Below, piece after piece: positions 47,876 through 57,501 of a stretch of 64,000 nt of DNA (position 1 is the first letter of the stretch; each line of letters starts with the position of its first letter). The DNA lies in NCBI RefSeq assembly GCF_003860465.1, contig NZ_CP034187.1, positions 62,001-126,000 on the forward strand. Direction: 5' to 3'. Made by a program: the position numbers and the translations under genes. This DNA is from Deinococcus psychrotolerans. Lineage in GTDB: Bacteria; Deinococcota; Deinococci; Deinococcales; Deinococcaceae. The notes under the pieces are model-generated. The model worked only from the letters and a program-made list of their open reading frames with translations, did no database searches and was not told the origin of the DNA.

Positions 47876-48280
47876 GTGATGCCCTTCCAGCCGCTCGACC
47901 GGGACCAGCCGGACGTGATCATGATGTGCCGAAGCTGTCAGGCAGAGTGTCTCATCTATGAACAGCAGATCAGACTTTCCATGCCCTGTCCGGTCTGCCA
48001 TAGCGTGGTTCACCCCCGCTACCAGGGCAGAACGAAGGGCGAGGGGCATGGCTGTCAATTGTCGTTCGGTACCTTTGAGCGACTGCTGGACACCCCGAAC
48101 ACTTCAGCAGATTTCATCCGGTTGGTCGAACACCTCCTTGACCTCCGGCACGAAGGTGACCTCCGCTTCGTGGACATCTCCAGCCACGAGTTGGGAATAG
48201 AGGAAGCGCACTACCGCATCCAAAGCCAAGAGGTGTCGCAGGGCGCGATGTACAACCGGGCCATGAACATTGTTCGCTGA
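47876..48280 (+). CDS. zinc-ribbon hypothetical protein
   Basis: 134 residues (second ATG three bases later also possible). MCRSCQAECL and MPCPVCHSVV form a four-cysteine zinc ribbon at residues 17-42. The rest is helical with TSADFIRLVEHLLDLRHEGD. No family is recognised. No neighbour in the same direction suggests a role. Confidence 0.6.
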   Translation: MMPFQPLDRDQPDVIMMCRSCQAECLIYEQQIRLSMPCPVCHSVVHPRYQGRTKGEGHGCQLSFGTFERLLDTPNTSADFIRLVEHLLDLRHEGDLRFVDISSHELGIEEAHYRIQSQEVSQGAMYNRAMNIVR

Positions 48281-48394
48281 CACTGCTGCGGCCGACGATC
48301 AGCTCCGCGTCTGCATGAACGGCGGCGGCCGGCGGCCAGCAAACGCTGCATCTGTCATCCCTCCAAAGCACCTTCAGCGGCGCTGAGATTTATT

Positions 48395-49105
48395 TCAAGA
48401 AGACCGATTCGAGACCGCTTTCCTGTTGCTGGGAGCCTGCAGCGTCAGGGAACGTCCATTCTGTTGTTCGCATTCCAGCGCCAGATGCGGGTAACGCTGA
48501 GCGATGGCCTGATAGACCCGCTCCTTGAGTCGCTGCCGGGCTTCCCGGGTCTCCGGGAGTTGCACAAGACGCGCGTGCAGATCCTGATACTCAGGCGTCT
48601 GCTGGCTGGAAAAAAGGTAATGAACGCTCACTCGGTTGAGATCGTTTGCTGGGCTGTCTACCCTGACTGGCTTTATCGGGCGTTTCTGCGCCTTTGCCCA
48701 GACACTATGGTGCTCGCAGGCCCGTCTGATCAGCTCCGGCAGCGTGAGATGCTGAATCTCGATGATCAATGCTTCGACCTCTTGCATGACTTGGCTTGGC
48801 GGGGGCACGGTAAGCTCCGGCATGATCTGGCCACCCGCTGTCTGTTGCCTTTGCCGCCGAGCCTGCATTTGAGCAAAGTCTGCCGTTCGTTCTGCGGCTT
48901 CGACGCGCTCAAGCAGGTACAGCCGTAGTGGAGCGCACTGGAGGTGATACGCCGGCGGCGGCTGCTCGTCAGGTTTGCCAAGCAACTCGCGGGCCATCTT
49001 CTCGTTCCAACCACGGTCGCGCAGCATCGTCTGAGTAATCAGCGTCCGGGCAACGCCCTCAGAAGGCGGATCACCGACCTGTTCGGGTTGCACTTTATCA
49101 TCCAT
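48395..49105 (-). CDS. hypothetical protein
   Basis: 236 residues from ATG 49105. The N-terminal part ITQTMLRDRGWNEKMARELLGKPDE followed by LRLYLLERVEAAERT resembles a domain I remember from many Deinococcus hypotheticals and may bind nucleic acid. A Gln/Arg-rich coiled segment follows. The C-terminus is polar. Function unknown. Confidence 0.65.
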   Translation of the reverse strand: MDDKVQPEQVGDPPSEGVARTLITQTMLRDRGWNEKMARELLGKPDEQPPPAYHLQCAPLRLYLLERVEAAERTADFAQMQARRQRQQTAGGQIMPELTVPPPSQVMQEVEALIIEIQHLTLPELIRRACEHHSVWAKAQKRPIKPVRVDSPANDLNRVSVHYLFSSQQTPEYQDLHARLVQLPETREARQRLKERVYQAIAQRYPHLALECEQQNGRSLTLQAPSNRKAVSNRSS

Positions 49106-49300
49106 CACTTCAGTGTAAAGGCCAAGCGTCCACTGACGGTGCCGCTGAACACTGATCAAATCTTTGAGTCGGTGTTGCTAAAGCGTGCCGCGCTGATCGA
49201 GCGGCTAACGAAGAGTCAAGGTAACTCCTGACGCTTACTATTGATCCCGGCTGAAGTGTAAGACGGTAGATAGCTGCGCAAGAGACGAGCAAGGAGCGTG

Positions 49301-50516
49301 ACCTCAGTACCTGAGATCTTGCAGTTTTCGATCAGATCAGCAAGACACTGTCCAGCATGGCTTTCCGGTGCAGAATCCATAGATGGATTTAGGAGAACAG
49401 CGTGCTGGAAAGCTTTTTTCGGCTATCTCATCGACGTTTCAACGCAAGTAGCACCGCGAGACGTTCGAGGTCGTGATGAACCTCTTTCTCGCTGGTCAAG
49501 GCCAGCTACTGTTAAATCTCCCTCGGCAGTCAGCCGATTTTGCAATCACTACAGCTGGAATATTCGTGCGGTCATCCGGGCCATGCGCCAACACGCTCTC
49601 GATGAATTCGAACGCTTTCGACGTGTGCCTTACAGTCACCAGCAGCGTCTGGAACTGATTGTTGACATGACCTCGCTGCACAAGGAGGGGAAATTTGAGC
49701 AGCTTGAACCCTGGATTCACCGCTTCAATGGGGTCAACGGCGTGCATCTGGTCGTGCTCTATCTCTGCCACGGCTCAAGGCGTTTCCCTTGGTCGTTTCT
49801 CGTCTGGCGCGGCAAAGGACAGCCGTCGCCAGCGGACCTCGCCCTGAAGATGTTGACTCGTCTCCCCGACGAGCTAGTTAAGCGGCACTCGCGAGTGCCG
49901 TTGGTGCTCGCCGACGCTGGGTTTTGTAGCAAAGCGTTTATTGCTGGTGTCGTGCAACTTGGCCTGAAGGTTTCTATCACGATTCCAAGCAATCGTGTGA
50001 CAGCACAAGGACACCCCATTGGACAGGTCACACGGCAAAGGCAGGCCATCACCCTCCCAGGACTTCCAGATCTTCGACTCTGGCTGTACTGGGTCTGGCT
50101 GTCGAATTCGGGCGATGGAACACGTAAGAAACGTTACGTCATATCGACCCTAAACGTCGTCCCAGACACTATCCGGGCCAACGGTCGAAAGCGCTGGCGG
50201 ATCGAAGCGCTGTTCAAGACATTGAAGAGTCGGTTTGGTCTCCACCGCTCTGGGCAATACACCAAACGGGGCATGCTCCGGTATTGCTGCCTGTGCTTCC
50301 TGAGTGATGTCCTCTGCCATCTGGAAACCCTGGAGGATGCATCAGCATCCGCCAGGGTTTGGCCAGACTGGCGAGCGGTCGCACAACAGCTCAGACGAAA
50401 ATACTGCGGCCTGGTGCGGCTTTCTGAACTTAGGAAAGAAATTCAAACGATAGAAGACGTGCTGGACTGTGTTTTGCTGATCTAACCAAAAACTGCAAGA
50501 TCTCAGGTACTGAGGT
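49301..50516 (+). mobile_element. IS4-type element with 26-28 bp ends
   Basis: The inverted ends CTCAGTACCTGAGATCTTGC (left, from 49303; mirrored at the right to 50514) extend perfectly over 26 bases and through two more bases outward. The length is about 1.2 kb. No target duplication is visible, so the flanks may have recombined. Confidence 0.85.
49319..50485 (+). CDS. IS4/IS701-type transposase
   Basis: About 388 residues. LELIVDMTSLHKEGKFEQ (D), VPLVLADAGFCSKAF (D) and WRIEALFKTLKSRFGLHR (E) supply the DDE core. Start is uncertain: TTG at 49319 lies inside the element, whereas GTG 49298 is outside it. The frame is intact. Confidence 0.82.
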   Translation: MQFSIRSARHCPAWLSGAESIDGFRRTACWKAFFGYLIDVSTQVAPRDVRGRDEPLSRWSRPATVKSPSAVSRFCNHYSWNIRAVIRAMRQHALDEFERFRRVPYSHQQRLELIVDMTSLHKEGKFEQLEPWIHRFNGVNGVHLVVLYLCHGSRRFPWSFLVWRGKGQPSPADLALKMLTRLPDELVKRHSRVPLVLADAGFCSKAFIAGVVQLGLKVSITIPSNRVTAQGHPIGQVTRQRQAITLPGLPDLRLWLYWVWLSNSGDGTRKKRYVISTLNVVPDTIRANGRKRWRIEALFKTLKSRFGLHRSGQYTKRGMLRYCCLCFLSDVLCHLETLEDASASARVWPDWRAVAQQLRRKYCGLVRLSELRKEIQTIEDVLDCVLLI

Positions 50517-50618
50517 ACAGATCAATTGGGATACCGATGTGCAAAGGTCAACCAGCCGCAGGTGAGACATACGAACCGTTCCCCCTGTCTCCTCCAGGCT
50601 AATGCAAAAGCAGATCAG

Positions 50619-53411
50619 TCAGTCGTCGCCGAACTGTTCAGGGAAACAGTCCTCTTCCAGGACAGCGTCCAGCTGAGCGCGGTAGAGCCTGGCCTGCTCT
50701 GGCTGCTCACGGTCCAGGTTATCCAGCGCAATCTCGAACTGCTCTCTGAGCATTTCGGGAACGCCGGCCATCAGCACCCGGATCATAAACCGCTCCGCAT
50801 TCACTGCGGCGAGCCTGGTCAGCAGATCGTTGGTCGAGTGCTCAGAGATCTGTCCCAGCACCGCGTACACATCGAGAAGCTCTTCGATCTGACCGCCGCG
50901 GAGCAGCGCTGTGACTCGCGGCGCGATTTCCCGCTGAATATCGGGCCATGCTCTACGCTCGCGGCGGATTTGCCGCACGTGAGCGAGCAGGGTGGTCGTG
51001 GCCCAGTTCACAGGAGCACGTTTCAGCTGGGAGTGATCGACCACCGCCGTGTCGTGGGCCAGATCGAGCCAGCCCGAGAAGCGCTCCACTGCGTAGACCC
51101 GCAGTTCGTGCAGTGCCCTGGACAGCGCGACGTACAGCAAGTTCCCGGCGTACCGACTGGAGGAGGGGTAGGTTTTCTCGCTGGCATCAGCAATCACGAC
51201 AGCGGCGAACTCGAGTCCTTTGGCTAGACTCACCGGGAGCACAACCAGGCCATGAAGGTCTTTTGGCGTCAGTTCACTGTCTTCGGTCAGCACCTGGCTG
51301 GGCAGGTCATTCCCCGAGAGCAGCTCCCCCATCGCCTGAGCACCGGCCTGATCGGCGGTGATCACCGCGATACTGGCGTGACCCGCGTCCAGCAGGTGGC
51401 GGAGGTCAGATATCAATTTCGTCTGGTGCTGCGCCAAATCAGGCAGCACCGTCAGGACTGGGCTGGGTCCTTCCCGCTGGAAGGCGGTGGATTGAAGTGC
51501 GTCTGGACCGTTGAGACTTCGCTGAACGGCGTTGCCGAGGTGAACAATTTCGCGGGTACTGCGGTAATTCTGAAGAATCAGGTGCTGACTGACAGCGTCA
51601 GCTGGCAGCAGTTCGCTTAGTTCATCCCAGTGTTCGATGCCCCGGTAGGCGAAGATACTCTGGGCCGTGTCACCGACGATGGTCACGGACCGACTGGGGC
51701 AGGCCTCCAGGATCAGGGCCATCTGAAACGGCGAGAAGTCCTGCGCTTCGTCGACCACCAAGTGCCGGTATGACGCGCCCTGATTGCCGTAGAGCAGGTT
51801 GTTCATCACGAAGAGCCCAGCGAGATCACTCATGTCGATCTCGCTGGGCTGATCTTTCAAATCACCTTGCCTGGTCAGCTGCCGCATTGGGCGGGTGGCC
51901 TGCAACATCCGCTGTTCACCCGGTGAGAACAGTTCGCTGGCCGCCGCCTCGAGGTGTTCGGAGCGGAACATCTGCTCGAACAGCTCCAGAAGATCAGGGA
52001 CCGGCCAGGCCTGCGTGATGTACCGGCTTACTGTCGCCTGCAAGGTTTTGAGTTGGGCTGTCTCCTGCTTAGTTCTGTTGTCCGGCGCAGGGGACACCTT
52101 CGCGAAAGCGTGAGCCAGGTGTTGCGTCGCGGCGCGGATGAGCAGGCTCCTGCGCGCCGCGAGCGTGGCCGAGTGGTCGGTGGCCATCCATAACTGCTGG
52201 AGGGTCTCCGGCGTCAGTTCATACGCGAAGGGCGACTCGGGACCAGTGGTTTCCAGCAAGACAGGTTCAGTCTGTGCGGCTGGCTCCAGAAGGGTATTTT
52301 TAGCGGCGCGAGAACGTGGACGGCGGGGTTCGCCGCTGGACATTCCCTTGTCCTGATCAAGGAATGACAGCTTCAGCGGCTTGACGGGCAGCGGTGGGTG
52401 GCTGCTCAGGTGAGTGAGATGCCGTTCGATCAACTGCTTGAACCGCAGCGATCCTCGTAAGCGGGCACTTCGCCACAGCCGGTCGCGCTCTGCCGGCGTC
52501 CGCTCTGGATCTGCCAGGGCCTGCGCGACCGGATCGGTGAATTTCACGCTGTCAGGTAAGGTGCGGTTGTTCTTCCTCACCCGCTCCCAGAGCCAGTCGC
52601 TGAAGGTTCGCTGGGCAATCCCATTGACTCCCAGCGACGGCAGGAGGTCACGGACGTAGCCCAGAAACGTTCGGTTGGGTCCGATCACCAGAATCTGCTC
52701 AGGCTGCAAATTGTATGTGTGGTCGGTGAACATCAGGTACGCCAGGCGGTGGTACGCGACCGAGGTTTTGCCACTTCCTGCCACACCGTGCAGCAGGAGG
52801 CTGCGGCCCAGCGGCGTGCGGATAATGGCGTCTTGCTCTGCTTGGATGGTCGCCACGATGTCTTGAAGTCGTGGATCGCCGCGTGAGTAGAGCTGGCGGA
52901 TCAGAAAATCGTCGGTCGGTGGCGTGGCGACCGCTGCGCCTTGTATGCTCTGCCGGTAATCGACAGCGTCGGAAATCCCTCTCAACTGCTGATCCTTGAT
53001 TTCCAGTCGCCGTTTCAGCAGCAGCTTGGCCGCGTGGAGGCGGCCCGTCTGCTGAACCCGGTACTGCTGTTCGGCGGCGCTGGGACCCACGAAGAGGCTG
53101 TAGAGATCGCAGCGCCAGTCCAGAATCTGCCCCGCCGCGAGCTGTCCCAGGTGGGCGTACCCGAAGTAGACTTTTTGCTCCCCACGCTCGCCCGTGAAGT
53201 CCAGACGTGCGAAGTAGGGTTCGTGGCCGTGGTCACTGAGTTTCTCGAGAGTGTCCAACCGGAGTCCTTGATTGAGCATCCGGTTGGTGTATTTGTTCGC
53301 TCCGCCCTCGAAGTAGCTGGTCTGCTGTTTCTGGAATGCCTGATCGATTTCCTCAAGGGTACGGCCCAGCACTTCTTTCTCGTATCCCTGCTCCGGGTGT
53401 GCTTCAGTCAT
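50619..53411 (-). CDS. helD: HelD/helicase IV-like superfamily 1 ATPase
   Basis: 930 residues from ATG 53411. The N-terminal arm begins TEAHPEQGYEKEV as in HelD proteins. Walker A is HGVAGSGKTSVAYHRL, motif II VDEAQDFSPFQM and motif III GDTAQSIFAYRG; VLPVSLAKGLEFAAVV and NLLYVALSRALHELRV form motifs V-VI. HelD family members release stalled RNA polymerase or act in recombination. It follows a TnpB-like gene by 63 bases in the same direction, so they are probably co-transcribed. A GTG at 53477 would overlap that gene but has no family support. Confidence 0.85.
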   Translation of the reverse strand: MTEAHPEQGYEKEVLGRTLEEIDQAFQKQQTSYFEGGANKYTNRMLNQGLRLDTLEKLSDHGHEPYFARLDFTGERGEQKVYFGYAHLGQLAAGQILDWRCDLYSLFVGPSAAEQQYRVQQTGRLHAAKLLLKRRLEIKDQQLRGISDAVDYRQSIQGAAVATPPTDDFLIRQLYSRGDPRLQDIVATIQAEQDAIIRTPLGRSLLLHGVAGSGKTSVAYHRLAYLMFTDHTYNLQPEQILVIGPNRTFLGYVRDLLPSLGVNGIAQRTFSDWLWERVRKNNRTLPDSVKFTDPVAQALADPERTPAERDRLWRSARLRGSLRFKQLIERHLTHLSSHPPLPVKPLKLSFLDQDKGMSSGEPRRPRSRAAKNTLLEPAAQTEPVLLETTGPESPFAYELTPETLQQLWMATDHSATLAARRSLLIRAATQHLAHAFAKVSPAPDNRTKQETAQLKTLQATVSRYITQAWPVPDLLELFEQMFRSEHLEAAASELFSPGEQRMLQATRPMRQLTRQGDLKDQPSEIDMSDLAGLFVMNNLLYGNQGASYRHLVVDEAQDFSPFQMALILEACPSRSVTIVGDTAQSIFAYRGIEHWDELSELLPADAVSQHLILQNYRSTREIVHLGNAVQRSLNGPDALQSTAFQREGPSPVLTVLPDLAQHQTKLISDLRHLLDAGHASIAVITADQAGAQAMGELLSGNDLPSQVLTEDSELTPKDLHGLVVLPVSLAKGLEFAAVVIADASEKTYPSSSRYAGNLLYVALSRALHELRVYAVERFSGWLDLAHDTAVVDHSQLKRAPVNWATTTLLAHVRQIRRERRAWPDIQREIAPRVTALLRGGQIEELLDVYAVLGQISEHSTNDLLTRLAAVNAERFMIRVLMAGVPEMLREQFEIALDNLDREQPEQARLYRAQLDAVLEEDCFPEQFGDD

Positions 53412-53473
53412 GGTTGACTGGCAGATTACTGTTCTACCCGTGCTCTGGATATCCCCCCACCGCCGCGCTGTGC

Positions 53474-54577
53474 TCACTTGGGCTTGCCCCAGATTTGAGA
53501 GGCGAGGTGCAGCCGCATGATGTTGCGCGCAGCGTTCTCATCTGCGTCCACCCACTCGTTGTTGCCGTTGAGAAAGTCCCGCTGGCGTGTTCCGCGTGTG
53601 CCGCGCAGGTGGGTCAGACTGCAAATCTGACTGGTGTGCCGCGCCGGCAACTTCTCGTACTGAATGCCGGCCTGTTTGAGCCGTTTGGGCAACCAGACGT
53701 AGGAGAAGTCCCGCAGTCCCAGCTCACGGCTGCGCTGCTGGAAGTGCGGGGACATCTGGTCGTAATCCAGGTCCTCGTACCCCACGCTGGAAGCGGACGA
53801 GAGCAGCACCGTCAAGAAATCGTGGAGCTGCGTGCGGGCCGCCGCGTACTGCAAGCCGAGGTTAAGCCACTGGGCTTGCTGCTGATCGGCGGGATTGGGC
53901 AGTTGGCAGCCCGCTTCCGTGGAGGTGAGTCCCGTCCGGGGAATACCCGGAGCGGCGTGAATCAGACCGGATTCGTGGACCGCGACGGTCAGCCGCCGCA
54001 GGCCCAGATCGATGCCAGCGGCGGAGCGGGTGACGCCATTGAGCTGCACCGGGTCCGGCACTGCAAAGCCCAGGGACAGCATCCACCCAGTCTTTTTTTC
54101 GCTCAGACGGGTTTCCTCCGGCAGCCAGGTGGCGGCCTGCACCGTGGGCGATACCAGCACCGGGTCGAGGTTCAGGCGTGGACCCCGGCGAACAGCTTCA
54201 ATCAGCCGCTGGTTCCAGTCCGGGTGGGTTTGGTGGAACAGATGCTCCTCAGGCCATCCGGTGCACAACTCGGCGTGCAGCGGCTGAACATCGAACTGAC
54301 TGAATGCCGGGGAGGCCAGCATCAGCCCCCGGTACTCTTCGGGTGGCAGGGTGTAGGCCTGGCAGCTGAGGATGGCGGGGCCGAAGCGGAATTCAGAATC
54401 GCTCAGGGCATGAAGATTGCCGCCGCGCAGGAGCGCGCTGGAAGGCGCGTAGAGAGGGCCACTGGCCCCTTGCCGGTACTCTCCCTGGGTGCGGCTCAGC
54501 AACCCGTCGTGGATCAGATTCCGAATCAGGGGAGTGGACTCGCGGCGAACAACCAAATTATACGTAACATTGAACAT
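53474..54577 (-). CDS. free-standing TnpB-like RuvC nuclease homologue
   Basis: 367 residues from ATG 54577 with AGGAGG six bases upstream. The RuvC motifs are AAGIDLGLRRLTVAV at about 187 (D), VGYEDLDYDQMS at about 265 (E) and DADENAARNI at about 348 (D). The last zinc-finger region reads TSQICSLTHLRG with no second CxxC pair, unlike transposon TnpB. The N-terminal 180 residues do not look like a usual TnpB. No IS605 ends flank it. The gene is tight against helD, so it may be a domesticated RNA-guided or guide-independent nuclease. Confidence 0.75.
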   Translation of the reverse strand: MFNVTYNLVVRRESTPLIRNLIHDGLLSRTQGEYRQGASGPLYAPSSALLRGGNLHALSDSEFRFGPAILSCQAYTLPPEEYRGLMLASPAFSQFDVQPLHAELCTGWPEEHLFHQTHPDWNQRLIEAVRRGPRLNLDPVLVSPTVQAATWLPEETRLSEKKTGWMLSLGFAVPDPVQLNGVTRSAAGIDLGLRRLTVAVHESGLIHAAPGIPRTGLTSTEAGCQLPNPADQQQAQWLNLGLQYAAARTQLHDFLTVLLSSASSVGYEDLDYDQMSPHFQQRSRELGLRDFSYVWLPKRLKQAGIQYEKLPARHTSQICSLTHLRGTRGTRQRDFLNGNNEWVDADENAARNIMRLHLASQIWGKPK

Positions 54578-54831
54578 TTGAACCTCCTGGATTGATCAGT
54601 GAATGTGATCCCCATTCGGTTCACCCGAGCGCAGCGATGGGTGAAAGCAGTTGCTTTGTGTTTTTCCCCAACGGCTCAGGCCCTTGCCACAGAACCGGCC
54701 TCCCAAGGACATTGAGAAGGCGGAGCTGAATGTGAACAAAGAAATGTCGGCAGCGCTCTGCGCAAGTCGGTGGGGTTGGCGGCGTCGGCAGCAGCCAGAC
54801 ATTTCGCCCGTGACTTTGGGTGTATTCGGCA
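54578..54831. other. divergent promoter region
   Basis: About 250 bases between the TnpB-like gene and the dnaB unit. Only short frames without ribosome sites occur. The promoters for both directions should be here, but no clear -35/-10 pair was identified. Confidence 0.35.
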
Positions 54832-55258
54832 ATGAACACGCGGCGTTTTGAGGACGCCAGAGGCCGGGTGCAGGGCTGGGAATACGCTGTCAGCGATGAT
54901 CCCGCCCATCTGACCGACTTCACCGATTACCGTCTTACGGTGGGACTGACTTACGGTGAATCGCACACTAACAATACTGATCTTTTAAGTAATACTGATT
55001 TCAAGCAAGAGGCCCAAAAATTTCAGCAGACCACGTCAGTCCGGCAGGCTGTCCCGCAGACGAACGGCGAAAGCGAAACGGCAACTGCAACCGCAACCGG
55101 TCAGGACCTTGCACCCAGAAAGGACGCCACGCCCACACCGGCTTTGCCTTCACAGTGGAGCGCGTGGACAACGCCGACGCCATGACCGACGCGCCCGACG
55201 ATGAACGCGGCTACGTGCCGCTGGCCGTCATCGGGCGCAGCGTCCAGGTGGTGCGGGC
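54832..55258 (+). pseudogene. unidentified gene coupled to dnaB, probably frameshifted
   Basis: The frame from ATG 54832 reads MNTRRFEDARGRVQGWEY and is open to 55185. A different frame further on reads HTGFAFTVERVDNADAM and GYVPLAVIGRSVQVV and its stop overlaps the dnaB start (ATGA). The two look like one gene with a shift near 55080-55120. Function is unknown. Confidence 0.4.
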
Positions 55259-56631
55259 ATGACCGGCGCACCGAGCCTTCCGCCGCACGATGAGCGGGCC
55301 GAAATCGCCGTGCTGGGCGGCGTGCTGCTGGACCCCGACCAGTGGCAGGGCGTTTCCGATCTGCCGCCCGCCGCGTTCTACCGTGAAAATCACCGGCTAA
55401 TCTGGCTTGCCCTTCATGCCCTGATGACCAGTGGCATAAGCATCGATCTGGTCAATCTTGCTGGCCACTTGGAGCGCACCAAAACCGGATTTTCGAACAA
55501 CCGGACAGCGCTTGATGACGCGGGCGGCCTCACCTACCTGATCGGCCTCAGCGACCAGACCCCATTCGCCTTCCGCACTCCCGAATACGCCGCCACTGTC
55601 CGCGACATGTACGCCCGGCGGCTGCTGCTCGAACACGCCAACCGAGTTCAGCGCATGGTCTACGGCATCGAGTGCGATCCTCAGCCCACCGCCTCGGTGC
55701 AGGACTTCATGGCCAACGTGCCGCGCCCGGCTGCTCGCGCTGAGAACACCATCATCACCGGCCCCGAGGCGGACAGCGCCGCCGTTGAGTATCTGCGCTT
55801 GCTGGCCAGTGGCCTGAGTCCAGCCCTCCGCACCGGCTCCCAGACCTGGACGCCGAGTTCTGCGGCTTCCATCCGGGCAGCCTGACCGTGATCGGTGCGA
55901 GGCCCAGCATGGGAAAATCTAGCCTCGCCATCGGGATCGCTGAGCGCGTGGCCAAAACCGGGAAGCACGTGCAGGTGCTCAGCCTCGAAATGCGGGCCTT
56001 CCAGATCGCCATGCGCCAACTCTGCTTTGCCGCGCGGGTGCCACTCAAAGACGCGCTGAACGGCGAGGCCAGCGCCGCGCAGTTTGGCCGCATCGAATCC
56101 GCCGCTGAGCGCCGCGCCACAATGGGCCTCCCCAACTACCTTGACCAGCCCGACACCACGTTGCAGGCCGTGGAGCGCTTGGCTACCCACCTGCGCCGCA
56201 GTGAGCGTCTTGATTTGCTTGTGATCGACTACCTGGGCCTCATCAGCGTGCCGGGCCGCGACGGTGACGAAAACGATACCCAGAAGCTCGGCATCATCAG
56301 CCGCGCCCTCAAAACGCTGGCCATCCAGCTCGATTTGCCGGTGGTGGTGCTGCACCAGCTCAACCGGAGCTTGGAGAGCCGCGAGAACAAGCGCCCGCGC
56401 ATGTCCGATCTGCGCCAGTCGGGCCGGATCGAAGAAGACGCCGACAACATCATGTTTGTTTACCGCGATGAGTATTACGACAAGGACAGCGCCGCGAAAG
56501 GAACGGCGGAAATCATCGTGGGCAAGCAGCGCCAAGGGCCACGCAACGTGACGGCCAAACTCAAGTTTCACGCGGAATCCGCGACGTTCCAAGACCTTGC
56601 GCCGGAAGTGCAGGGGCACCTGAACTGGTGA
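55259..56631 (+). pseudogene. dnaB: DnaB-family replicative helicase, frameshifted
   Basis: The first 190 codons give a DnaB N-terminal domain (ERAEIAVLGGVLLDPDQW). Near 55836 a base appears missing (ACCGGCTCCCAGAC where ACCGGCCTCCCAGAC would read TGLPD). The next frame continues [17 protein letters not shown], Walker A RPSMGKSS, Walker [11 protein letters not shown] and the C-terminal [19 protein letters not shown], ending at 56631. Total length about 457 residues, as in plasmid or phage DnaB. Either a real mutation or a sequence error. Confidence 0.8.
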
Positions 56632-57064
56632 GCCCCCCATGCCCGCTGTGCCGTCCGTCAATTCATCGCCGCCCATCAAACCTGAGATTCCGCCAGGTGC
56701 AGGGTGTGCGCCCTCACCACCTTGCTGGCCGACGCCGCGCACTGTCTTCTCCGGAATCTCGTCCTCAGCGTTTATCAGCTCCGGCGCGGTGCCCGACAGG
56801 CTGATGCCCACCCGCAGACAGTGATCCAGAAAGGCTATCGGCTTCCCCGCGTCCTGACTCTCCAGCCACAAGGCAACTTAGGAGAGTCAGTAATTTTCGC
56901 CTGCAATATTTTTTGAGTTGCTCCGCCCAAGGAAATTGCCGCGCCAGACACAGACTGATGACACAGCGCTCTGTCACTCATTCTACAGCAAGATGTTCGA
57001 AGAGGCTGCCCCTGGCGCGCTGCCAGACACTTCGGAACATTTCCGGCAACAAATACATCTGTCC

Positions 57065-57266
57065 CTAGCGTTCTTGGCGCAGGACATCCTCGTTGTGGGC
57101 ATGTCCTGCGCTGGCTGGACAGCACCAGCAGGTTCTCGGAGGCGTTGGTGTTGGAGTCGCCGTCGATGTGATGAATGACCTTGCTGGGAAGCAGCGGGCG
57201 GCCAAGCAAAGCAGAAGCCACTTGTCGGTGGGTCAGATCGACCTTACCCGTCTGCTTGTTGCTCAT
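57065..57266 (-). pseudogene. small HNH endonuclease remnant
   Basis: From ATG 57266 the frame reads MSNKQTGKVDLTHRQVASAL and KVIHHIDGDSNTNASENLL, the core of HNH homing nucleases (HHIDGD and Asn-rich helix). After LSSQR one base shifts the frame; the other frame ends HAHNEDVLRQER-stop at 57065. The gene probably encoded about 65 residues or is itself a remnant of a longer one. Confidence 0.5.
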
Positions 57267-57501
57267 TTTCAGATGCCCCTTGCGCACCGACATCCCTGGA
57301 ATCGAGAGGGGAGGCAGGGAAAGGCGGGCTGTTGTGGATCGACTGTACGTGAGATCGGGAATAAATTGTGCTGAACCTGTTCGGCTAAGTCGGTAAGAAA
57401 GCCACGGCTCCCCTGTACGTTTGAAGGCGTGTGGGTCCATGCAGGTCGTCGGGATCGCTGCTGGTCGGGTTGAAACGCGTTCCCTGCCGTGCTCCCAGCC
57501 C

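Noticed and set aside
53336..54595. 419-residue plus-strand frame opposite the TnpB-like gene
   Set aside because: The minus strand carries clear RuvC motifs and AGGAGG; the plus frame is a shadow.
55681..56871. 396-residue minus-strand frame over dnaB
   Set aside because: It is antisense to strong DnaB motifs, with no ribosome site or recognisable domain.
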